This document shows, piece after piece, positions 15,825 through 23,928 of a stretch of DNA of 64,000 nucleotides. The stretch lies in the NCBI RefSeq assembly GCF_040689395.1, contig NZ_JBFAZX010000003.1:1-64000 (forward strand), read 5' to 3'. The translations under genes and the position numbers were made by a program. Every line of letters begins with the position of its first letter. Within the stretch, counting starts at the first letter, position 1. This DNA comes from Dactylosporangium sp040689395. GTDB taxonomy: Bacteria > Actinomycetota > Actinomycetes > Mycobacteriales > Micromonosporaceae. The notes under the pieces are model-generated. The model saw nothing but the letters and a program-made list of their open reading frames with translations, did no database searches and was not told where the DNA came from.

Positions 15825-17803
15825 GGCAGCACCGCTTCCACCGTGGTACCGCCGGCGACAGGGCTCACGACGCGCAGCCGGCCACCGGCCGCGGCGACCC
15901 GGTCGGCCAGACCTCCCAGGCCGGACCCGGGACGGACGACCGCGCCACCGGAGCCGTCGTCGCGCACCCGGACGGTCAGCCGTTGCGCGTCGCGGCGCAC
16001 GGTGACCCCGATCGCCGTCGGCCGCGCGTGCTTGACGGCGTTCGTCGCCGCCTCGGTGACCACGTAGTAGGCCGTCGTCGCCAGGTCGTCGGGGATCGGG
16101 TCGGCCGTGCACAGGTCCAGCGTCACCGGGATCGGCATCTGGCTCACCATGGCCCCGAGCGCGCGGTCCAGCCCGTCGTCGAGGCTGCTCGGCCGCAGCC
16201 CGTGCGCGATCTGGCGCAGTTCCACCACCGCGCTGCCCAGCTCGCCCACCGACTGTTCGAGCAGGCCGTCGACGTCGACCGTGCCGTCGTCGAGGTGGCG
16301 CTGGGCCAGCCGCAGGCGCATGCCGAGCGCCACGAGCCGCTGCTGGGCGCCGTCGTGAAGGTCCCGCTCGAGCCGGCGCCGCTCCTGGTATCCCGCCGCC
16401 AGCAGCCGGGCCCGGCTGGCCTCCACCGCCTCCAGCGCCGAGGCCAGCTCCGCCCGCAACCGGACGACCTCGACCAGCAGCGAACCGGCCGCCGCCACCT
16501 CGCGGAGCAGTTCCCGGCTCGCCCCGCCGTCCGCCACGATGACGCCGATCTCGTTGCCGCCCAGCCGCACCGGGGCCGACCGCCCGGGCCGGGCCGGGTC
16601 CGGCTCCACCGGGCGCCCCGCCGTGTCGAGCATCGCGGCCGACCCGGGCAGCCGGTACCCGACCCGCAGGCTCGGATCGCGCAGGGCCGTGCGCAGCGCG
16701 CTCTCCAGCTGCTCGGGCCGGGCGCTGCCCGCGTCGGTCCGCTGGCGCAGCTCCTCGATCGCGGCCATGGCCGCCTCCCGGGCCGGGTAGAGCCGCTGGT
16801 CGACGAACCGCTGCAGCCGGTTGCGCATCGGCGCGAGCGCGGCGGCGCAGACCGCCGTCGCCGCCGCGGCGGCCACCGGGGAGCCCCGGCCCGCGCCGAG
16901 ACCGACCACGAACGACGCCGCCGTGTAGAAGGCCAGCAGCATCGCCGTCACGAGGGCATAGGTCGCCGTCGCGCTCAGCGCCCGGTCGACGTCGTACAGG
17001 TCATGCTTGAGCAGCGCGATCGTGGTCGACGCCGGGATCGCGAGGTACGTCGCGATCAGCCCGGCGAGCCCGAGCTCGGGCCGGTCGAACACCAGATAGC
17101 TGGCCCAGCACAGCAGCAGCGTGATCGGAAGAAAGCTCGCCCCCAGCACGAACCACTTGAGCTGTGCCCGCTCGACGGCGCCGCTGGTGCGGCGGTAGCG
17201 CACGACGATCGAAGCGAGCGACGCGACGAGCAGGCCGAGGAAGATCGGCAGCAGCGCGAAGGCGAACCCCTCGATGACACCCTGGACCTCGGGGGGCGCG
17301 CGGAACGCCTTCGGCACCCCCGGATACCGCGGCGTCGAGGTCGGGTCGAAGGCCGCCGCCACGATGAACAGCACCGGCACCACCAGCAGCCCGATCACGA
17401 CCCAGCGCCAGCGCGGCCCCGGCACCCGGCCCTCGGGCACGAGCAGGAACAACAGCGCCGGCGGGACGTACAGCAACATCCAGGCGCCACGAACGAGATC
17501 GACATAGAGGCCCGCGAGCGGCAGGCGCGGGTCGGCGGTCAGCGCGTCCGCGTACAGCTCGCTGACGACGACCCCGACGAGCGCGGCGCCGGAGCAGACG
17601 AGCAGCAGGCCGACCACGTTGCGCGGGCGGCGGGTGGCGACGGTCAGGCCGAGGAGAACGGACGAAAGCCCCAGCGGCACACCGACCGCCAGCTTCACGG
17701 TGGCCGCCCAGTCCCAGGCGATCGTCGCCAGGAGGACCCCGAACCCGGCTGAGGCGAGGACCACCGCCGCGGCGAGGTACGCCACCAGCCGCCTCCCGTA
17801 CAT
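15812..17803 (-). CDS. Membrane sensor histidine kinase, HisKA_3/NarL type
   Basis: 663 residues. About eight hydrophobic segments in the first 350 residues form the sensor; a GAF-like segment (PSLRVGYRLPGSAAML) follows; the dimerisation/phosphoacceptor domain has ERRRLERDLHDGAQQRL with His near residue 483; the ATPase domain shows the N-box TEAATNAVKHA and G-box DDGSGG...GSGLGGLADRV. ATG at 17803 is preferred over upstream starts because the first helix follows directly (MYGRRLVAYLAAAVVL). It phosphorylates the response regulator encoded downstream. The signal sensed is unknown. Confidence 0.9.
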   Translation of the reverse strand: MYGRRLVAYLAAAVVLASAGFGVLLATIAWDWAATVKLAVGVPLGLSSVLLGLTVATRRPRNVVGLLLVCSGAALVGVVVSELYADALTADPRLPLAGLYVDLVRGAWMLLYVPPALLFLLVPEGRVPGPRWRWVVIGLLVVPVLFIVAAAFDPTSTPRYPGVPKAFRAPPEVQGVIEGFAFALLPIFLGLLVASLASIVVRYRRTSGAVERAQLKWFVLGASFLPITLLLCWASYLVFDRPELGLAGLIATYLAIPASTTIALLKHDLYDVDRALSATATYALVTAMLLAFYTAASFVVGLGAGRGSPVAAAAATAVCAAALAPMRNRLQRFVDQRLYPAREAAMAAIEELRQRTDAGSARPEQLESALRTALRDPSLRVGYRLPGSAAMLDTAGRPVEPDPARPGRSAPVRLGGNEIGVIVADGGASRELLREVAAAGSLLVEVVRLRAELASALEAVEASRARLLAAGYQERRRLERDLHDGAQQRLVALGMRLRLAQRHLDDGTVDVDGLLEQSVGELGSAVVELRQIAHGLRPSSLDDGLDRALGAMVSQMPIPVTLDLCTADPIPDDLATTAYYVVTEAATNAVKHARPTAIGVTVRRDAQRLTVRVRDDGSGGAVVRPGSGLGGLADRVAAAGGRLRVVSPVAGGTTVEAVLPCES

Positions 17804-17911
17804 CGCATCACCGTAGCGGCGGCGACCGGCGGCATGAATACGTGCCAGTACGGAACTTGTCCGGGTGCTGGCACAGATCCGATCGCGAGCCACAACCCGG
17901 ACGCTGAGCTC

Positions 17912-18277
17912 ATGAAGCGCTCGCTCTCCCTCACCATCGGGCTGGTCCTGTCCGGCCTGTTCGGCCTTCTCAGCGTCGTCTCGCTCCCGTTCGCCACCGA
18001 CGGGCCGCCCCTGGCGGTGCTCGTGATCGACGCCGTGCTCGGGCTCGGCACCATCGTCGGCGTCGTGCTGGCGTGGCCGAACCGATCGCGGGCCGGCGCC
18101 GTCACGGTCATCGTGACCCTGCTGCTGTCCGCGCTGACCGCCGTGCCCGCGTTCTTCGCGGCCGAGGCCCCGGCCCCGGCCAAGGTCGGCGCCGCGGTCG
18201 GCATCGTGCTCACCCTGCTCTGCGTCGCCCTGGTGGCTCCCGCCCTGCGCGTGCGCCCCGCCGGGGTGCCCTCCTAG
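17912..18277 (+). CDS. Small four-helix membrane protein
   Basis: 121 residues beginning MKRSLSLTIGLVLSGLFG. Four hydrophobic stretches with short loops (about 7-27, 38-58, 64-84, 93-113) fill nearly the whole chain. No family was recognised. It is transcribed away from the kinase and its start lies 108 bases from the kinase start, so the shared intergenic space may be a divergent control region; it may be the target of the two-component system together with the next gene. Confidence 0.6.
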   Translation: MKRSLSLTIGLVLSGLFGLLSVVSLPFATDGPPLAVLVIDAVLGLGTIVGVVLAWPNRSRAGAVTVIVTLLLSALTAVPAFFAAEAPAPAKVGAAVGIVLTLLCVALVAPALRVRPAGVPS

Positions 18278-18334
18278 CCGGTCGAGCCGGCGTCACACCG
18301 CGGGCTCGCGCCCGTCACACGGATTGGAACCTTC

Positions 18335-19018
18335 ATGCTGGACAGTGCGACCGAAACGACCACCACGCACCGCCGCGCGACCGCGCTCGCGGCGGCGCTG
18401 TTCACCGCGCCCTGGGGATTCGTCGTCGCCAACGGCGCGTACGCCTGGGCCACCCGCGACGGCGGCAGCGACAGCGACGGGGCCGGCGCCCTGGCGCTCG
18501 CCGCCGCCCATCCCGGCCTGACCCGGCTCTCCACCCTCGCGGCGATGGTGGGCAGCCTGCTCTTCGTGCCCGCCGTCCTCGGCGTCAAACGGCTCGTCGG
18601 CGACCGCAGCCGCAGGCTCGCCGGCATCGCGGCCGCGCTCACCGCGGGCGGCTACATCTGCTACTTCGCCATCGTCTCCAGCGGCTTCGTCACGCTCGCC
18701 ATGGCCCGGCGCGACGGGCTAACGGCCGACTTCGCCAAAGTGCTCGACGAGGCTCAGTCCGACCCGTCGGCGCTGTGGATGTTCCTGCTCTTCGTCCTCG
18801 GTAACATCGTCGGCACGGTGCTGCTCGCGGTGGCGCTGTTTCGCAGCCGTGCCGTGGCCGGCTGGGTCGCTCTCGCGTTGGGCGCCTGGACGCCGCTGCA
18901 CATCATCGGCCTGATCGTGGGCAGCGAGTGGTTCGAGGTCGCGGGCGCGGTGAGCCAGGCCGTCGCCCTGGCCGCGGTCGGCCGCGCGCTGCTGAACACC
19001 CAGGCTCGACCGGAGTAG
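18335..19018 (+). CDS. Six-helix membrane protein, DUF4386-like
   Basis: 227 residues with about six membrane segments; TALAAALFTAPWGFVVANGAYAW opens the first, and later segments are LAAMVGSLLFVPAVLGVKRL and WMFLLFVLGNIVGTVLLAVALF. The pattern resembles actinobacterial DUF4386/hypothetical integral membrane proteins adjacent to two-component systems. No catalytic motif is visible. It follows the small membrane protein gene by 57 bases, probably as one unit. Confidence 0.6.
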   Translation: MLDSATETTTTHRRATALAAALFTAPWGFVVANGAYAWATRDGGSDSDGAGALALAAAHPGLTRLSTLAAMVGSLLFVPAVLGVKRLVGDRSRRLAGIAAALTAGGYICYFAIVSSGFVTLAMARRDGLTADFAKVLDEAQSDPSALWMFLLFVLGNIVGTVLLAVALFRSRAVAGWVALALGAWTPLHIIGLIVGSEWFEVAGAVSQAVALAAVGRALLNTQARPE

Positions 19019-19034
19019 GGCCCGCCCGGATTCC

Positions 19035-20376
19035 CTAGGCTCGCAGGGCGGCCGAGTACGCCGCGGCGAACGCCTCCGCGCCCAGCAGGTCGCGGGCCGT
19101 CGAGCAACGCGCAGACACTGGCCACCGCCGCGGCGCTGCCGGCGTCGAGGGCGAAGCCGGCCCGCACGGCCGCGGCGCGTTCGGCGAACAGCCGCGCTGC
19201 CGGCTCGGGCGCGAGCGGACCGACCGGCACCAGGACCTCGCCGGTGAGCCCGAGCGGTTCGCGGCTCGTGGCCAGCACCGCCAGGCCCGGGCACTGCCCG
19301 AGCAGCGCGCGCACCAGGCCGGCGACGCCGTCGAGCGCCTGCTCGCAGTTGTCCAGGACGAGCAGCGCCGCCCGACCGGCCAGCGCTCGCACCGGATCCG
19401 CGGCGCCGGCGGCCGGGGCCAGGCCGCCCTCGCGCAGCCCGAGGGCGCCGGCGACCGCGTGCGGCACGAGGGCGCCGTCCTCGACCCGCGAGAGGTCGGC
19501 GAAGCTCACCTCGCGCCCGTCCCGGCCGGCCGCCTCGACCGCGAGCCGGGTCTTGCCCGCCCCGCCCGGGCCGACGAGCGTGACGAGCCGGGCGTCGCGC
19601 AGGCCGGCGAGCCGCTCCAGCTCGTCCTCCCGCCCGACGAGGCGGGTCAGCGGCGCGGGCGGCGTCCCCTGTGGTCGATGGGGCGGCTCGGCTCGCAGAA
19701 TTGCCAGGTGTACCGCCGAAAGCTCCGCCGACGGGTCGGCGCTCAGCTCCGCGGCGAGCAGCCGGCGCGCCTCGTCGAACTCGGCGAGCGCCTCCGCGGT
19801 GCGCCCGGCCGCGTGCAGGGCCCGCATGAGCTGACCGCGCGGCCGCTCCCGCAACGGGTGCTCGGCGACCAGCCGGCGCAGCGGCCCGACGGGCGTGCCC
19901 TCAGGCAGCGCGAGCTCGGCCTCGACGAGATCCCCGGCCGCCGCGAGCCGGGCCTCCTCCAGGCGCACCACCTGGGTCGCCGCGTCCGGCAGGTCCGCCA
20001 GGGCGGGTCCGCGCCACAGGTCCAGCGCCTCGCGCAGTACACCTGCGGCGGTCCGGAAATCGCCCGCGGCGAGCAGCTGCCGGCCGTCCCGCGCGAGCCG
20101 CTCGAACCGGTGGACGTCGACGTCCTGCGGGTCGACGGCGATGCGGTAGCCGCCGCCGGTGAACTCGACCGGCCCGCCCGGCAGCGCCCGCCGCAGCCGC
20201 GACACCTGCGCCTGCAGCGCGTTGACGCTCTCGCCGCCGAGCCGCTCCAGCGCCACGACCTGACCGGCCTCCAGCAGCAGCCGGGTCAGCAGCGCCCGCG
20301 GCTTGGGCCCGCCGACCGCGACCGGCGCGCCCGCGTCGTTACGGACCTCCAGCGGCCCGAGGATGCCGAAGCGCAT
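19035..20376 (-). pseudogene. SARP/BTAD-type regulator with large internal deletion and frameshift
   Basis: The intact N-terminal ~420 codons give a winged-helix domain (MRFGILGPLEV), a BTAD helical domain, a P-loop (LVGPGGAGKTRLAV), Walker B (LLVLDNCEQ) and sensor (VLATSREPLGL). At VASVCALLDG the usual LPLAIELAAARL sequence is missing. Instead the DNA runs straight into ARDLLGAEAFAAAYSAALRA and a TAG, the ending typical of full-length 900-1100 residue members, read one frame off. Roughly half the gene (rest of the ATPase and the helical repeats) is therefore lost. Without correction the frame reads on to 18754 across the neighbouring gene. The DNA-binding part could still be made. Confidence 0.75.
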
Positions 20377-20455
20377 CTTGACATTGTCCTTCACCGCCCA
20401 GGCAGGCGGTCGCATGGCCTTTGCGGGTCTTTAGGTAAATATTTGCACGAGTAAG

Positions 20456-21862
20456 ATGAGCGTCATGGCACCGACAGCAGCGCAGCTCTTCGCCCGGATC
20501 AGCACGTCGGCGCCGCCCGGGCCGCCACGGATCCTCATGCCACGCGCGGTCGTGCTCGGTGGCAGCATGGCCGGGCTGATGGCGGCCCGCGTGCTCAGCG
20601 ACCACGCCGAGGAGGTGCTGATCGTCGAGCGTGACCCGACCGAGGGCGACGGGCCGCGCCCGGGCGTGCCACAGGGCACCCAGGTGCACGCGCTGCTGCC
20701 GGCCGGGCAGATCCAGCTGGAGCGCTGGTTCCCGGGCTTCACCGCCGAGGCCCTCGATGCCGGCGCGCCCGACTTCGGCGGCGTCCAGGGCAAGGTGTAT
20801 ATCAACGACGAGCTGCGCCAGGTGCCCGACCCGCCGGCCGCGCGACCCGCCCTCGTCACCACCCGGCCGTTCCTGGAGTCCCAGGTGCGTCGCCGGGTGC
20901 TGCAGCGGGCGAACGTCCGGATGGTGTATGGCCGGGCCGAGGGCCTGCTGTTCGGCGAGCACGGGGTGCGCGGCGCGGCATACGTGCCCGACGGCGCCGA
21001 CGAGCCGGTCGAGGTCGCGGCCGGCCTGGTCGTCGACGCGACGGGCCGCTCGAGCCGGCTCAACGACTGGCTCGAGCAGCACGGCTGGCCGCGTGCCCCG
21101 ATGCGGCGCATGCCGATCAAGCTCAACTACGCCTCCGCCGTGTTCGAGCGCGACGAGTCGGTCAGCGACGCCCGGGCCGTCGTCTCCCAGACCACGCCCG
21201 GCAAGGGGCGGACGCCGCGCATCGGCGGTGTGCTGTCGGTGGAGGGCGGCCGCTGGCTGATGCTGGTCGCCGGCTACGACGAGGACCGCCCGAGCCGCGA
21301 CGCCGGCGAATACGCCGAGCGCTGCCGCCGGGATTTCCCGTCGCTGTTCGGCGACATCGCCGAGCGTGGCCGGATGATCGGCGGCGTCATCACGTATCAC
21401 CAGGCCGACAGCCGCCGCCGCGACTTCGACGCCGTGGACCGCCTGCCGGCCGGCGTGATCGCCGCCGGGGACGCGGTGGCGTCGTTCAATCCGGTGTATG
21501 GCCAGGGCATGACCTCGGCGATGCTGCACGCCTCGTGCCTGTCGGCCTGGCTGCAGGGCGGCCCCGACGTGACCCGCGAGCCGGCCCGCCCGTATTTCGA
21601 CCGGGTCCGCGTCATCGTGGACGCCGCGTGGCAGGTCTCCACGTTCGCGGACCTGGGCCTGCCGCACATCACCGAGGGACACCCGCGCGGCTACCGGGTC
21701 ATCCGCTGGGCGAGCGACCTGCTGCTGCGCGCCTCGATGATCGACGAGCCGACGTGCCGGCGGGTCAACAGCGTGACCGCGATGGAGGCCCACCCGGCCG
21801 CGCTGGCCAAGCCGGGCGTGGTCCTGCGCGCCCTGCGCCTGCGCATGCTCGGCCGGATCTGA
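20456..21862 (+). CDS. FAD-dependent monooxygenase/oxidoreductase
   Basis: 468 residues. Rossmann FAD-binding motif AVVLGGSMAGLMAARVLSDHAEEVLIVERD near residue 25-55 (GGSMAG variant of GxGxxG with the ribose-binding Glu), the DG-like VVDATGRSSRLNDWL in the middle and the FAD pyrophosphate segment GVIAAGDAVASFNPVYGQGM near residue 340. This is the PHBH-type class A flavoprotein layout. Substrate unknown. The first ATG is used; ATG at 20465 or one just before AVVLGG are alternatives. It diverges from the broken SARP gene, which may once have regulated it. Confidence 0.75.
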   Translation: MSVMAPTAAQLFARISTSAPPGPPRILMPRAVVLGGSMAGLMAARVLSDHAEEVLIVERDPTEGDGPRPGVPQGTQVHALLPAGQIQLERWFPGFTAEALDAGAPDFGGVQGKVYINDELRQVPDPPAARPALVTTRPFLESQVRRRVLQRANVRMVYGRAEGLLFGEHGVRGAAYVPDGADEPVEVAAGLVVDATGRSSRLNDWLEQHGWPRAPMRRMPIKLNYASAVFERDESVSDARAVVSQTTPGKGRTPRIGGVLSVEGGRWLMLVAGYDEDRPSRDAGEYAERCRRDFPSLFGDIAERGRMIGGVITYHQADSRRRDFDAVDRLPAGVIAAGDAVASFNPVYGQGMTSAMLHASCLSAWLQGGPDVTREPARPYFDRVRVIVDAAWQVSTFADLGLPHITEGHPRGYRVIRWASDLLLRASMIDEPTCRRVNSVTAMEAHPAALAKPGVVLRALRLRMLGRI

Positions 21863-21927
21863 CGCCGCGCCGGGCCGGAAGGCGGCGCGGCCGCAGAGCC
21901 GGGCGGTGATCTTCCGGCTCAGTTGCG

Positions 21928-22133
21928 GTGCTCGGGCTCGCCGCCGGGGCGATTGCGGGGCAGATGGTCGCGGGTGGCTCGTCGACCGGTTCGGCAGTGT
22001 GCGGATCGCGGCGCCGACCGCGCTCGCCGAGGGGGCGCTGCTGCTTCCGGCTCGTCCGGTTTCGCCGCGGCCGGGTACGCCGCCGTGCAGGCGCCGGCCG
22101 CCGTCACAGGCACCGGCAGCACGCCCCGCTGAC
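21928..22133 (+). pseudogene. Frameshifted remnant, probably of an MFS transporter
   Basis: Three short pieces in successive frames read like one degraded hydrophobic protein: VLGLAAGAIAGQMVAG, then GWLVDRFGSVRIAAPTALA (a D-R-F-G loop as in MFS motif A), then GFAAAGYAAVQAPAAVTGT ending in TGA. No single frame supports a gene. The MFS assignment rests mainly on the GQMVAG-WLVDRFG junction and is tentative. Confidence 0.4.
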
Positions 22134-22188
22134 GGGGCTGTCAGCGGATCGGTCGGGGGCTGTCAGCGCCGCCCGCGAGCGTGGCCGC

Positions 22189-22506
22189 ATGAAGAACACC
22201 ACGGTCCTCATCTCCGGCGCCGGCATCGCCGGCCCCGCGCTCGCCCTGGCCGAGCTCGGCGTCGACGGCGACTCGATGATGTACAACGAGCCGGGCCGCA
22301 TGGCCGCCCTCGGCGGCCCGAAGGCCCCCGCGCTCTTCGTGTTCGCCTCGCCGGAGCTGCGGTACGACCGGTACGACCCGCAGGCGCAGAAGGACGTCCT
22401 GCGCGCGGCGTACCGCGGCGGAAGCTGGCGGATCCCGGAGCTCATGGCCCGGCTCGACGACGCGACCGACGTCTACCTGGACTCGATCAGCCGCGCCGAG
22501 GTCCCC
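22189..22506 (+). pseudogene. Remnant of an FAD-dependent monooxygenase with internal and C-terminal deletions
   Basis: MKNTTVLISGAGIAGPALA is a complete FAD-binding start, but it jumps directly to ELGVDGDSMMYNEPGRMAALGG, a segment that normally lies some 150-200 residues later in TetX/PhzS-like enzymes. It continues through SPELRYDRYDPQAQKDVLRAAY and GSWRIPELMARLDDATDVYLDSISRAEV, then loses similarity where the C-terminal FAD-binding half should be. The frame remains open far downstream only as an antisense reading of the next genes. No catalytic activity is expected. Confidence 0.7.
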
Positions 22507-22611
22507 GCCGCTGAGCGACGTGGGAGCCCCCGCCGGAGCGTCCACGTGGGGCGGTCCGGGGCGGCAGTCATCCCGGCGCCGCGGCGCTCGCCTTCAGGCG
22601 TGGGGGGATGT

Positions 22612-23052
22612 CTAGTTCGTCGCGAAGCGCTCCGGCCGGACAAGGATCGCCGTCCGGCCTTCGGTGGCCATGACCCGGTCATACTCCTCCAGGTCGGGGT
22701 GCTCGCCACCGGCCGCCTGGTAGATCTCGCGCAGCAGCAGCCGCAGCGTCTCGGCCTCGACGTCGCCGGGGGCGATCACCTCGGCGGCGCCACTCACCGA
22801 GATCCACTCCCAGCCGGCGCGGAACACGAGCGTCGTCCGCGGGTGACGCCGCAGGTTGGCCAGCCGGGCGGCGCCGGCCCGGGAGACGATCCCGACCACG
22901 GGCGTCCCGTCGGCCGGGTGCGGCAGGATGCCGGCGTTGACCACGGACGTGGAGGGCTCGCCGTCCGGGCGCACGGTGACGACGACGGCGAGCCAGTGGT
23001 CCCGCTGCGCAAGCTCGGCGACGCGCCGCAGCCCGTCCTCGGTGGAAAGCAT
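22612..23052 (-). CDS. Pyridoxamine-phosphate-oxidase-like (PPOX split-barrel) protein
   Basis: 146 residues. WLAVVVTVRPDGEPSTSVVNAGILPHP and RAGAARLANLRRHPRTTLVFRAGWEWISVSGAAEVI are the strands of the flavin-binding split barrel found in F420- or FMN-dependent reductases of actinobacteria. Cofactor choice cannot be fixed by eye. The ATG at 23052 starts directly in MLSTEDGLRRVAELAQ. It follows the alpha/beta hydrolase gene on the same strand with a 42-base gap and may share its transcript. Confidence 0.75.
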   Translation of the reverse strand: MLSTEDGLRRVAELAQRDHWLAVVVTVRPDGEPSTSVVNAGILPHPADGTPVVGIVSRAGAARLANLRRHPRTTLVFRAGWEWISVSGAAEVIAPGDVEAETLRLLLREIYQAAGGEHPDLEEYDRVMATEGRTAILVRPERFATN

Positions 23053-23094
23053 GCGCGAAGCATATGCTCCCGCCGGGACGCGCGGGGCCGGTCG

Positions 23095-23889
23095 TCAGGG
23101 CTCACCGGCCCGCTCCAGCCACTCGGCGACGAGTGCCTCGAACAGGGCCGACTGCTCGAGCTGCAGGTTGTGCCCGGCCACGTCCAGCACCGCATACGTC
23201 GCGCGCGGATAGTGCGGCAGCAGCGCGAACTGGTCTGCGTAGCCCACCGTGGAGTCCTGCCGGCCGGTCAGGATCAGCGCCGGGCGCTCGAAGGGCGGGC
23301 CGTCCTCGGGGTCGCAGGACAGCACCCAGCGACGCCGGATCCGCGCCATCGCCTCGGCGTCGGCGGCGTCGAGGCCGGGCTGCACCTCGTCCCGGTGTCG
23401 CCGCCACGTCTCAGGGGTGCGCACGACCGCCATCTCCAGGAACTCGGGGTCCGCATTCGCCAGGAAGTCCGGGTCCGCCTCCAGGTCGGGCTCAGTGCGC
23501 AGCGTCTCGTGCGGCGGCACGGTGCGCTCGGCCTGCTCGACCTTCGTGCCGATCGGGCAGATGAGCGCCAGCCCCCGCACCCGGTCGCGATGGATGCGGG
23601 CCAGCGCCCGGGCGAGATAGCCGCCGTAGGACTCGCCGATCAACAGGAACGGCTCGTCGCCGATGCGCTCCCCGACGAACCGGTCCAGCTCCGCCAGGAG
23701 GTCGTCCGACGACGCGATCTCGGGCGGCGCGGGGCTGTTCCCCATCGCCGGCAGGTCCGGATAGAGCCGGCGGTAGCCCGGCAGCCGCTCGAACAGCGGC
23801 TCCAGGCAGCCCAGCATCAACCGATGGTCGGGCGTCCAGCCGTGGACGGCGAGGACCGGGGTTCCGCTGCCGCGCTCGACGAAGTGCAT
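23095..23889 (-). CDS. Alpha/beta hydrolase under a DNA-damage-type promoter
   Basis: 264 residues. TPVLAVHGWTPDHRLML supplies the HG oxyanion region, LLIGESYGGYLARAL the nucleophile Ser in GxSxG, and VLDVAGHNLQLEQ the catalytic His; DSTVGYADQF may supply the Asp. Complete fold, likely esterase, lipase or thioesterase; substrate unknown. The ATG coincides with the predicted transcription start (see 23896-23918), so the message is leaderless. Confidence 0.82.
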   Translation of the reverse strand: MHFVERGSGTPVLAVHGWTPDHRLMLGCLEPLFERLPGYRRLYPDLPAMGNSPAPPEIASSDDLLAELDRFVGERIGDEPFLLIGESYGGYLARALARIHRDRVRGLALICPIGTKVEQAERTVPPHETLRTEPDLEADPDFLANADPEFLEMAVVRTPETWRRHRDEVQPGLDAADAEAMARIRRRWVLSCDPEDGPPFERPALILTGRQDSTVGYADQFALLPHYPRATYAVLDVAGHNLQLEQSALFEALVAEWLERAGEP

Positions 23890-23895
23890 AGGGGC

Positions 23896-23918
23896 ATCAT
23901 GCCAACGGGGTATGACAA
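23896..23918 (-). promoter_or_regulatory. PafBC/RecA-NDp-type promoter of the hydrolase gene
   Basis: Read on the minus strand: TTGTCATAC, eight bases, CATGAT, six bases, then the ATG. This matches the mycobacterial RecA-independent DNA-damage promoter architecture (TTGTCRGTG-N8-TAnnnT) in spacing and in the TTGTC core. The promoter at 47756-47778 has the same form. Confidence 0.55.
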
Positions 23919-23928
23919 AAATCCGTCC

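Noticed and set aside
18754..19034. Extension of the SARP open frame over the membrane protein gene
   Set aside because: It results from the frameshift at the deletion junction; residues beyond 19100 have no SARP similarity and overlap an intact plus-strand gene.
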